From an uncultured Porphyromonas sp. (GTDB lineage Bacteria; Bacteroidota; Bacteroidia; Bacteroidales; Porphyromonadaceae), in the NCBI GenBank assembly GCA_946222055.1, contig CAMIEW010000028.1:1-8043 (forward strand): DNA of 8,043 bases, written 5' to 3'. Position numbers and translations under genes: made by a program. The notes beneath the pieces are model-generated. The model searched no databases and had not been told where the DNA came from. It saw nothing but the letters and a program-made list of their open reading frames with translations. Each line of letters opens with the position of its first letter. Within the stretch, counting starts at the first letter, position 1. This document shows positions 1 through 6,081 of this stretch, in pieces.

Positions 1-1428
1 TTTCTTCTCCACCACATCCTCTACATCCATCAGTGTCAGCACTGCTCGGTCTTTCTCATGCGTCACTAGCTGCCCCTCTTCACCCAGCCGCATCGCGTAG
101 ATATTGTACTTCGTGAAGATCCGCATGAAGCCGTAGGAGATCAGCGACACTATCAGGAGTGGAAGGAAGAGATTGTATTGCCCTGAGAGCTCCGCAATGA
201 GGAAGGTCCCGGTCAGCGGCGCATGCATCACACCCGCCATTAGTCCCGCCATACCCATGAGGGTGAAGTTTTGGTGGGGCAGATAGGTCTCTATGCCGAG
301 TTCACCGCAGATGTAGGAGAAGAAGAATCCAAGGAATGCGCCCACAAAGAGAGTAGGGGCAAAGGTTCCGCCGCACCCACCACCGGAATTAGTTGCCACG
401 GTGGCGAAGATCTTCAGCAGCATGGCTGCCAAGAGGAAGAGGATGAAGCTCCTATGGGATGGGTCGGAGACATTCTCCAGCAGTGACCCCTCCAAGATCC
501 TCTCCGGGTGATCGCTCATCAGCATTGATATGATGTCGTATCCCTCGCCATATAGAGGAGGGAGGAGGAAGATCAGGCTGCTGAGGATCAGAGACGCAAT
601 CACAAAGCGGACGCTCCAGGTACTGATTCCGCCAAGCTTTCGCTCCAGCCAGGAGGAGCATCGGGTAAAGTAGAGTGAGAGACCACCGCAACAGAGACCG
701 AGCAGAACCACGTAGGGTAGTCTATTGAGGGTAAAAGCCTCCTCGGCCATCACCGGGAAGAGGGCACCCATACCGAAGATCAGGTAGCTAACCGTCGCTG
801 CTGTCACGGATGAGATCATCAGAGGCATCACGCTGGTGAGGGTAAAGTCCATCATCAACACCTCGATGACAAATAGCAGCCCGGTGATCGGTGCCTTGAA
901 GATCCCCGCAATCGCGCCGGCGGCACCGCACCCCACGAGGAGCATAAGGTTTCTGTGCTCCATATGGAAGAGTCGCCCGATATTGCTACCTATGGCGGCA
1001 CCGGTAAGCACGATCGGTGCCTCCGCTCCCACAGAGCCGCCCAGCCCGATGGTGATGGAAGAGGCAACGACAGAAGTCCAGGTGTTGTGGGGCTTCAGTC
1101 GACTCTGACGTCGGCTAATCGCATAGAGCACCCTGGTGATCCCATGGGAAATATTGTCTCTTACGATGTATTTCACGAAGAGACCACAGAGGAAGATCCC
1201 CACCACAGGCGTGATGAGGTAGGAGAGATAAAGGTCGGTGTGGGTATTCAGCCCGATGACGAAGTGCTGTATCGTACTGACAAACCACTTCAGCAACGCT
1301 GAGACAAGCGCACAGGCGATACCGGTAAGGAGTGCCAGTGCCGTCACCGGCATCCCCTCAGGGAGGTGCTTATGGAGCCAATTGGAGAATGGCTTCCTCG
1401 GTTGTGACTTTACCTCTGTAGCTTGCAT
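1..1428 (-). CDS. CLC-family chloride channel/transporter, 3' end cut by window edge
   Basis: Inner-membrane protein of the CLC family, which carries Cl- as a channel or as a Cl-/H+ exchanger. The frame is open from ATG at 1428 to the left edge (476 codons, no stop), so the C-terminus is missing. Seen in the translation: an N-terminal cytoplasmic segment, then hydrophobic helices; SHGIT at residues 94-98 where the family usually has GSGIP; GSVGAEAP with E136 at the gating-glutamate position (usual GREGP); FVIEV at 186-190; GGGCGGTFAP near 349-358, matching the third selectivity motif; and Y444 in NIYAMRL, matching the inner-gate tyrosine. From about residue 450 the sequence looks like the start of a CBS domain, which binds adenine nucleotides in relatives. 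V190 replaces the proton glutamate of E. coli-type exchangers, so transport mode is uncertain. The start codon follows the tsaC-like stop directly (TAAATG), so it is the last visible operon gene. Family call is firm; ion specificity is inferred. Confidence 0.93.
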   Translation of the reverse strand, partial: MQATEVKSQPRKPFSNWLHKHLPEGMPVTALALLTGIACALVSALLKWFVSTIQHFVIGLNTHTDLYLSYLITPVVGIFLCGLFVKYIVRDNISHGITRVLYAISRRQSRLKPHNTWTSVVASSITIGLGGSVGAEAPIVLTGAAIGSNIGRLFHMEHRNLMLLVGCGAAGAIAGIFKAPITGLLFVIEVLMMDFTLTSVMPLMISSVTAATVSYLIFGMGALFPVMAEEAFTLNRLPYVVLLGLCCGGLSLYFTRCSSWLERKLGGISTWSVRFVIASLILSSLIFLLPPLYGEGYDIISMLMSDHPERILEGSLLENVSDPSHRSFILFLLAAMLLKIFATVATNSGGGCGGTFAPTLFVGAFLGFFFSYICGELGIETYLPHQNFTLMGMAGLMAGVMHAPLTGTFLIAELSGQYNLFLPLLIVSLISYGFMRIFTKYNIYAMRLGEEGQLVTHEKDRAVLTLMDVEDVVEKK

Positions 1429-2034
1429 TTATCGGATCACCTTTACTTCGCCTCTCAGTCCCAGCTTGATGATGTTGGAGGCCACATGTTTCGTCTGCTC
1501 CTCCTGGCGATACCTCACGACGTAGTCAACTCCATTGCGCACTTCGTCACTGATATCCGCGAAGGCAGCGGGCGATGGCTCACCGGAGATATTCGCTGAG
1601 GTACTCACGATGGGTCCGCCCAGTCGTTCACACATTTTCTTACAGAAGGGGTCTCCCACCACTCTGATACCGGCGCTGCCATCCTCAGCGAGGAGGTTAG
1701 GAGCGAGACCAACTGCATCGGGATAGATGATCGTCAGAGGCTTCGTCGCCGTATCCATCATATCGTAGGCAATGTCCGGAATGGTCCGTACCACCTGCGC
1801 CAGCATCCCGTCGCTGGACACGATAGAGAGGAGCGCCTTAGCATCATCTCTCTGCTTCAAGGCAAAGATCCGGCTCACCGCCTCGGCATTAGTCGCATCG
1901 CACCCAATGCCCCAGATGGTGTCTGTGGGGTAAAGGATCAGACCTCCACGCTTCAACGTAGCGACAGCCTCGCTCAGGTCCTCCAGATCCCAGCGGGGCA
2001 TCTCTTCCTGCTCTTCGTCTATTCTCTTCTTCAT
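1429..2034 (-). CDS. L-threonylcarbamoyladenylate synthase (Sua5/YciO/YrdC/TsaC family)
   Basis: Cytoplasmic enzyme expected to join threonine, bicarbonate and ATP into threonylcarbamoyl-AMP, the donor that TsaB/D/E transfer to A37 of ANN-decoding tRNAs (t6A). The 201-aa protein is a single YrdC domain without the C-terminal Sua5 extension. Seen: GGLILYPTDTIWGIGCDA at 30-47, the family signature; KQRDDAK at 60-66, with the basic residues that bind nucleotide and phosphate; PLTIIYP at 99-105; GIRVV at 122-126; and STSANISGEPSP at 144-155. The frame starts at ATG 2034, two bases after the aroB stop. M12 (codon at 2001) is an alternative start that would remove a charged 11-residue extension. 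The stop abuts the CLC start codon. YciO-type paralogues share the fold and are less well defined, so TsaC activity is likely but not proven by sequence alone. Confidence 0.9.
   Translation of the reverse strand: MKKRIDEEQEEMPRWDLEDLSEAVATLKRGGLILYPTDTIWGIGCDATNAEAVSRIFALKQRDDAKALLSIVSSDGMLAQVVRTIPDIAYDMMDTATKPLTIIYPDAVGLAPNLLAEDGSAGIRVVGDPFCKKMCERLGGPIVSTSANISGEPSPAAFADISDEVRNGVDYVVRYRQEEQTKHVASNIIKLGLRGEVKVIR
1434..1442 (-). promoter_or_regulatory. Extended Shine-Dalgarno-like site before the CLC gene
   Basis: On the minus strand AGGTGATCC lies five bases before the CLC start codon. It is exactly complementary to GGATCACCT, the conserved 3' end of 16S rRNA. It sits inside the last codons of the upstream gene (encoding KVIR), so coding constraint could explain it. 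Aligned to the anti-SD, GGTG is followed by 9 bases before ATG, a workable distance. Other genes in this operon show no comparable site. A role in translational coupling is inferred. Confidence 0.4.
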
Positions 2035-2036
2035 AT

Positions 2037-3077
2037 TTATATCTGCATAAAGTCTCTGTAAAAGTCGATCGCCTCATCCAGCTCTTTGGGTGAAAAAAGC
2101 TCCGCGGGCGCAGGCTTGCCGATGCGATCCAGCATCACCACCGGGATACCCTCCTCAGCCGAGCGTAGCTTCTTGTCCTGTCGGGCAAACGCATGGATCT
2201 GCTCATACTCCGTACAGAGGACAGAGACGGGAGGAAAGTGGTCCCTTACTACTCTCGCCAGCTGCATGAGCTCTTCCTGGAGCAGTCGATCCCTCCGTAG
2301 TGACAAGTACCCCTCCATAACCAGACCGGCAGCCACGGCGATACCGTGTGGCACCGGCTCGCCCTTACTAAAATGAAGCGCCTCGAAAGCGTGACCAAGG
2401 GTGTGACCAAGGTTGAGGAACTGTCGTCTGCCGCCCTTGTCTAGCGGATCCGAAGCGACCACCTCTATCTTGTAGTCAATACATCGTCGGATAAGCGAAG
2501 GGGCTACCTCAGCCGTCCCCCATACGTCCTCATCCACGGAGAAGCCCGCCAGCATAGAATACTTCAGGATCTCACCCCAGCCGGAGAGTAGCTCCAGCTC
2601 CGGGAGTGTGGAGAGGAACGCAGGCGCTATCAGAACTTCCTCAGGAGCGTAAAAGGTCCCGACGCCATTCTTCACGCACTTAAAGTCTATCGCCGTTTTA
2701 CCGCCAATAGAGGCATCCACATCCGCCAGCAGGGTGGTCGGGACATAGACCAGCCCCATCCCACGCTTGTAGGTCGCAGCGGAGAGCCCAGCCACATCCA
2801 GTAGCGCTCCGCCTCCGACCGCTATCATTAGATCTCCTCGGGTCACTCCCAGGTCAGTAAGTCCACTCCAAAGTCGGAGCAGCTGCTCAGCTGTCTTCGC
2901 TTCCTCGCCGGGAGGAAGCACAATGCCAGCAGATGCTATCCCGATCCGATCAAGGCAATGGTCGGCACAATTGCTCTCGGTTACCCAGATCGCTCGACGA
3001 CCTGACGTCAGTGACCGAAGTCGGGTGCGAAGTTCATCGAGGTCTTCGAAGAGAGTATAGCGGAGCGGGGACTCCAT
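2037..3077 (-). CDS. aroB: 3-dehydroquinate synthase
   Basis: Second enzyme of the shikimate pathway: it converts DAHP to 3-dehydroquinate in the cytoplasm using NAD+ and a divalent metal, on the route to chorismate and aromatic amino acids. The 346-aa length is normal for AroB. Seen: PPGEEAKT at 55-62; the NAD-binding stretch GGGALLDVAG at 88-97; PTTLLADVDASIGGKTAID at 113-131; and NGVGTFYAP at 137-145. Zinc ligands by family alignment are E169 in GWGEILKY, H225 in LNLGHTLGHAFE and H244 in VPHGIAV, all present, so the enzyme should be active. Where many AroBs have NHP-GKN this one has IDFKCVKN, a lineage variant that keeps the lysine and asparagine. ATG 3077 lies five bases after the alaS stop. 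An ATG at 3082 is out of frame with this gene. Expression should depend on the alaS promoter. Confidence 0.97.
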   Translation of the reverse strand: MESPLRYTLFEDLDELRTRLRSLTSGRRAIWVTESNCADHCLDRIGIASAGIVLPPGEEAKTAEQLLRLWSGLTDLGVTRGDLMIAVGGGALLDVAGLSAATYKRGMGLVYVPTTLLADVDASIGGKTAIDFKCVKNGVGTFYAPEEVLIAPAFLSTLPELELLSGWGEILKYSMLAGFSVDEDVWGTAEVAPSLIRRCIDYKIEVVASDPLDKGGRRQFLNLGHTLGHAFEALHFSKGEPVPHGIAVAAGLVMEGYLSLRRDRLLQEELMQLARVVRDHFPPVSVLCTEYEQIHAFARQDKKLRSAEEGIPVVMLDRIGKPAPAELFSPKELDEAIDFYRDFMQI

Positions 3078-3082
3078 CGCAT

Positions 3083-5722
3083 TTACTTATTCTTCTTAAG
3101 TCCCAGTTCTTTTAGGACAAAGTCAACCGCCTCAGGCAGCCCCTCAGGTCGCTTCCCGCCCGCCGTAGCGAGGGAGGGCTGACCACCGCCACCTCCTTGG
3201 ATGAATTGACCGGCAGCCTTGACCAACTTTCCAGCGTTGTACCCCTTCTTCACGAGACCATCGCTGATCAGCACAGTAAGGAGTGCCTTGCCCTCATCCT
3301 TTGACCCGCTCACGAAGACATAGTCGCCATCCAGCACTTGCTTGAGCCCAAAGGCGATGTCCTTAGCAAGAGCAGACGGGATCGCTACGTCAGGGCGAAT
3401 CACCTTCACGCCATCCACCAGCTCATAGTGCTTCTGCAGACGACTGATCAGGCTCCCCTTCTCACGCTCATAAGCCTGCTTCACCTCGGCAGAGAGAGTG
3501 TGATTCTCCTCCAGCACCTTCTTGATCGCTGAGATCAAGTTGCCCCCACCGAAGTAGCTCTTCACGCTCTCAATCGTGTCCTCCAGCTCATGCACATAGT
3601 CAAGAGCAGCTGGACCGGTAACGGCAAAGATACGGCGTACACCAGCTGCCACGGAAGTCTCCTGGGTGATGTGGAAGCTCCCCAGTACCCCTGTCGACGG
3701 GGCGTGACAGCCACCACAGAGCTCGATGCTGTCGCCGAATTGCATCACCCGGACGTAGTCCCCATATTTCTCTCCGAAGAGGGCTATAGCTCCCATCTCC
3801 TTTGCCTTAGAGATCGGTACATCCCTATGCTCGATCCGCTGGTAGTCTGCTTGGATCGCTTCATTGACCATCCGCTCCACCTCTCGGATCTCCTCCTTCG
3901 TCATCTTCTCGAAGTGGGCAAAGTCGTACCTCAGTACACGATCGCTCACGAGGGAGCCCTTCTGCTCCGTTGTGTCCCCGAATAGCGTCCTCAGGGCATG
4001 ATCCAGCAGATGGGTAGCAGTGTGATTGCGCTCGATGTTATACCTGCGCTCGCTGTCGATAGAGGCGAGGAAGTCCTGATGAGGATCGGTGGGCAACTTA
4101 TCCACCAAAAGCATCGGCAGGTTATTCTCTTGGATCGTATCGAGGACCTTGATCCTTTCCTGATCCTCCTCCCCGATGAGGATACCGGTGTCGCCCACCT
4201 GACCGCCCATCTCGGCGTAGAAGGGCGTTGTCTCGAGGACCACCTGATAGCTCTTCTTCTTATTCTGAGTCACCTTACGGTACCGGACGATCCGAGTCTG
4301 AGCCTCGTGCATCTCATAGCCAACAAAGGTGGTCTCTGTCTCCTGATCCCCGATCCACTGCCAGTCGCCGGTCTCAGTGTGCTGAGCCTTACGAGCGCGC
4401 TCCTTCTGCTTCGCCATCTCGCTGTCGAAGCCCTGTAGGTCGGCCTCCATGCCCTGCTCCTCCAGGATCAGCTCCGTAAGGTCTGCCGGGAAGCCATATG
4501 TGTCGTAGAGCTCGAAGATGATCTCCCCGGACAGTGTTTTCTCTCCCTTCTTCTTAGACTCATCGATGTGAGATTGCAGCATCTCTATACCGGTGGAGAG
4601 AGTCCTGAGGAAGGCACTCTCCTCCTGCTTTGTCACGCGAGTGATCAGCTCCTGCTGAGCCACCAGTTCGGTGTAGTGTCCGCCCATGCTCTCCACAAGG
4701 GTGGGGATGAGGCGGTACATAAAGGGCTCCTTGAGATTGAGGAAAGTGTAGCCATACCGTACCGCGCGCCTAAGGATTCGGCGGATAACGTAGCCAGCTC
4801 TGGTACTTGAGGGGAGCTGTCCGTCAGTAATGGCAAAGGCTATCGCTCTTATGTGGTCAGCGATCACGCGCATAGCTACGTCGGTCTTCTCCGACGAACC
4901 ATAGGCCACGCCGGAGATCTCTGCGACCTTGCCGATGAGTGGTTGGAAGACATCAGTGTCATAGTTGGACTTCTTCCCCTGCATCGCCATGCAAAGACGC
5001 TCAAGGCCCATGCCGGTATCGATGACGTGGTGGGGCAGAGCCTCGAGGTGACCATCTGCCATGCGATTGTACTGCATGAAGACGAGGTTCCAGATCTCGA
5101 TCACGAGTGGGTCGTCCTGATTGACGAGGTCCCTGCCGGGTATGCGAGCGATCTCCTCCTCACTACGCAGGTCGATATGGATCTCTGAGCAGGGACCGCA
5201 GGGACCGGTCTCGCCCATCTCCCAGAAGTTATCGTGCTTGTCGCCATTGAGGATCCTCTCCGCCGGCAGGAGCTTTGCCCAGGCATCATATGCCTCCTGA
5301 TCACGCTCCAGACCCTCCTGAGGTGCTCCCTCAAAGATGGTGACATAGAGCCTATCCTTAGGCAGCTGGTACACCTCCGTCAGTAACTCCCACGCCCACG
5401 GGATGATCTCCTTCTTGAAGTAGTCGCCGAAGGACCAATTCCCCAACATCTCAAACATGGTATGGTGGTAGGTGTCGTGTCCTACGGCGGAGAGATCATT
5501 GTGCTTACCGCTCACGCGCAGGCACTTCTGAGAGTCGGTTACCCGCGGGTACTTTCTCGGAGCATTCCCCAGGATAATGTCCTTGAATTGATTCATCCCC
5601 GCATTGGTAAACATTAGGGTCGGATCCCCCTGCAGAACCATAGGAGCGGAGGGAACGATATGATGTCCTCGCTCTGCAAAGAAGTCAAGGTACATCTGAC
5701 GGATTTCATTAACCGTTTTCAT
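3083..5722 (-). CDS. alaS: Alanyl-tRNA synthetase
   Basis: Class II aminoacyl-tRNA synthetase that charges tRNA-Ala and hydrolyses mischarged Ser- or Gly-tRNA-Ala. The protein is 879 aa, the usual full length. Domains in order: catalytic and tRNA-binding region (about 1-460), with TNAGMNQFKD and SQKCLRVSGKHNDL near the N-terminus and GETGPCGPCSEIH near 170-182; editing domain (about 550-700) with zinc ligands H567 and H571 in HTATH and C669 and H673 in CGGCH, spaced as in E. coli AlaRS; a helical segment (about 705-765); and the C-Ala domain ending in a glycine run at 843-847 followed by QPSLATAGGK. C672 sits between the last two ligands where many AlaRS have threonine. ATG 5722 encodes MKTVNEIRQMYLDFF, a typical N-terminus. 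It is the first gene of the tight run alaS-aroB-tsaC-clc and is preceded by a long regulatory gap. Confidence 0.98.
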   Translation of the reverse strand: MKTVNEIRQMYLDFFAERGHHIVPSAPMVLQGDPTLMFTNAGMNQFKDIILGNAPRKYPRVTDSQKCLRVSGKHNDLSAVGHDTYHHTMFEMLGNWSFGDYFKKEIIPWAWELLTEVYQLPKDRLYVTIFEGAPQEGLERDQEAYDAWAKLLPAERILNGDKHDNFWEMGETGPCGPCSEIHIDLRSEEEIARIPGRDLVNQDDPLVIEIWNLVFMQYNRMADGHLEALPHHVIDTGMGLERLCMAMQGKKSNYDTDVFQPLIGKVAEISGVAYGSSEKTDVAMRVIADHIRAIAFAITDGQLPSSTRAGYVIRRILRRAVRYGYTFLNLKEPFMYRLIPTLVESMGGHYTELVAQQELITRVTKQEESAFLRTLSTGIEMLQSHIDESKKKGEKTLSGEIIFELYDTYGFPADLTELILEEQGMEADLQGFDSEMAKQKERARKAQHTETGDWQWIGDQETETTFVGYEMHEAQTRIVRYRKVTQNKKKSYQVVLETTPFYAEMGGQVGDTGILIGEEDQERIKVLDTIQENNLPMLLVDKLPTDPHQDFLASIDSERRYNIERNHTATHLLDHALRTLFGDTTEQKGSLVSDRVLRYDFAHFEKMTKEEIREVERMVNEAIQADYQRIEHRDVPISKAKEMGAIALFGEKYGDYVRVMQFGDSIELCGGCHAPSTGVLGSFHITQETSVAAGVRRIFAVTGPAALDYVHELEDTIESVKSYFGGGNLISAIKKVLEENHTLSAEVKQAYEREKGSLISRLQKHYELVDGVKVIRPDVAIPSALAKDIAFGLKQVLDGDYVFVSGSKDEGKALLTVLISDGLVKKGYNAGKLVKAAGQFIQGGGGGQPSLATAGGKRPEGLPEAVDFVLKELGLKKNK

Positions 5723-5746
5723 TTCTGCAATAACTCACATAGTAAT

Positions 5747-5778
5747 ATGACCCCGCTCCCTCCCACCTGCGGAGTCAT
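5747..5778 (-). promoter_or_regulatory. alaS leader hairpin overlapping a G-rich tract
   Basis: The transcript of the minus strand can form a 10-bp stem, AUGACUCCGC paired with GCGGGGUCAU with a single U-G wobble, closing a 12-nt purine-rich loop (AGGUGGGAGGGA). It lies 24 bases before the alaS start codon and just after the predicted transcription start. The 3' arm and loop together read GGTGGGAGGGAGCGGGG (5751-5767), four G runs that could form a G-quadruplex, a fold that would compete with the hairpin. There is no U tract after it, so it does not look like a terminator. A role in control of alaS translation or mRNA stability is inferred. Confidence 0.55.
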
Positions 5779-5792
5779 TCGTTTCTCTCTCA

Positions 5793-5800
5793 CAAAGATA
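5793..5800 (-). promoter_or_regulatory. Bacteroidota -7 promoter element for the alaS operon
   Basis: The minus strand reads TATCTTTG, an exact match to the Bacteroidota housekeeping sigma -7 consensus TAnnTTTG. It sits 70 bp before the alaS start, predicting transcription from about 5786-5790 and a leader of roughly 65 nt. The -33 position (about 5820-5823) reads TGAG rather than TTTG, so the upstream element is weak. That would fit a promoter needing an activator, possibly acting through the palindrome array 62 bp further upstream. Confidence 0.65.
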
Positions 5801-5833
5801 CTAATGAAAAAAGAATTTACTCAGCCTCCGGGG

Positions 5834-5842
5834 CAAATGCTA
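5834..5842 (-). promoter_or_regulatory. Possible second -7-like element next to the array
   Basis: The minus strand reads TAGCATTTG, matching TAnnTTTG apart from one extra base in the gap. It ends 20 bp from the nearest palindrome. If used, palindrome copy 1 would cover its -33 region, the classic position for a repressor site. The match is imperfect and AT-rich sequence gives such hits by chance, so this is only a candidate. Confidence 0.2.
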
Positions 5843-5862
5843 TTAGGACTCCATCGCTCCAG

Positions 5863-5880
5863 ACTAATACCGGTATTAGT
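5863..5880. repeat. Palindrome copy 1 (perfect)
   Basis: ACTAATACCGGTATTAGT, a perfect 18-bp inverted repeat centred between 5871 and 5872. It is the copy closest to alaS and defines the consensus. Confidence 0.9.
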
Positions 5881-5884
5881 GATT

Positions 5885-5902
5885 ACTATAGTCGGTATTA
5901 GT
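5885..5902. repeat. Palindrome copy 2 (one half degenerate)
   Basis: ACTATAGTCGGTATTAGT. The right half CGGTATTAGT is intact. Positions 5-8 of the left half are changed, so that the left end becomes the small palindrome ACTATAGT. It keeps the 22-bp phase, and could be a weak or half site. Confidence 0.7.
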
Positions 5903-5906
5903 CAAC

Positions 5907-5924
5907 ATTAATACCGGTAATAGT
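5907..5924. repeat. Palindrome copy 3 (two changes)
   Basis: ATTAATACCGGTAATAGT, 16/18 to the consensus with the central TAATACCGGTA intact. The two changes do not compensate each other. Confidence 0.8.
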
Positions 5925-5928
5925 TTTG

Positions 5929-5946
5929 ACTAATACCGGTATTAGA
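5929..5946. repeat. Palindrome copy 4 (one change)
   Basis: ACTAATACCGGTATTAGA, 17/18 to the consensus; only the outermost base differs. It is the copy closest to thrA. Confidence 0.87.
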
Positions 5947-6081
5947 AGAGGTCACTCATTATCTGCTGATTACCAGGCTTATGTGCAGACAAGTTTTGTA
6001 TCTGCTATGCGGGTATTTTCTACAGTCGTAATTGATTGATTTTTATGTGATTAGCGACACTTCACTTAGAGCGGCAATTTG

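Larger units (their letters stand above)
5863..5946. repeat. Four-copy 18-bp palindrome array, 22-bp period (putative operator)
   Basis: Four copies of the palindrome ACTAATACCGGTATTAGT begin at 5863, 5885, 5907 and 5929, exactly 22 bp apart. Matches to the consensus are 18/18, 14/18, 16/18 and 17/18. The 4-bp spacers (GATT, CAAC, TTTG) are unrelated, so the sites rather than a whole 22-bp unit are conserved. A 22-bp period is about two helical turns, which would put all four sites on nearly the same DNA face, as expected for cooperative binding of a dimeric helix-turn-helix protein. Changes in copies 2, 3 and 4 do not preserve pairing, which favours DNA recognition over RNA hairpins. The array lies upstream of the alaS operon promoter. 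I do not recognise the motif as the site of a known regulator. Confidence 0.85.
5723..6081. other. 359-bp intergenic region between thrA and alaS
   Basis: AT-rich gap with no convincing gene on either strand. In transcription order (right to left) it holds about 135 bp after the thrA stop (5947-6081) in which I see no recognisable element and no GC hairpin followed by a T tract. Next come the four-copy palindrome array (5863-5946), two possible -7 elements (5834-5842 and 5793-5800), and a leader with a hairpin (5747-5778). All recognised elements are listed separately. Because no terminator is evident, some readthrough from thrA into alaS is possible. Confidence 0.8.

Noticed and set aside
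452..691. Minus-strand 79-codon frame
   Set aside because: It lies wholly inside the CLC gene in another frame, and the CLC frame has clear family motifs throughout.
5723..5790. T-box riboswitch ahead of alaS
   Set aside because: The leader is too short, there is no T-box consensus or terminator/antiterminator pair, and T-boxes are mainly a Firmicutes and Actinobacteria feature.
5841..5846. Extra TATTAG half-site 33 bp (1.5 periods) before copy 1
   Set aside because: Only six bases match and the rest of the site is absent; this is expected by chance.
5660..5911. 83-codon plus-strand open frame across the alaS start and the intergenic region
   Set aside because: It overlaps the alaS coding region antisense and runs through the leader and palindrome array; the product has no recognisable features.
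5921..5928. Plus-strand TAGTTTTG, a match to TAnnTTTG
   Set aside because: There is no good -33 element, and transcription would run antisense into thrA with no gene to serve. A chance hit is likely in AT-rich sequence.
5863..5946. CRISPR array
   Set aside because: Repeats of 18 bp with 4-bp spacers are far too short, the repeats are full palindromes, and no cas gene is nearby.
5863..5946. Plasmid-type iteron origin
   Set aside because: The 22-bp period resembles iterons, but the spacers are not conserved, the sites are palindromic, no rep gene is present, and the neighbours are core chromosomal genes.
5960..6007. TATCTGCT direct repeat, 40 bp apart
   Set aside because: Eight bases repeated twice is near chance level and has no other support.
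6010..6081. Intrinsic terminator for thrA
   Set aside because: Weak complementary stretches such as GTG/CAC occur, but there is no stable stem followed by a T tract in the minus-strand direction.
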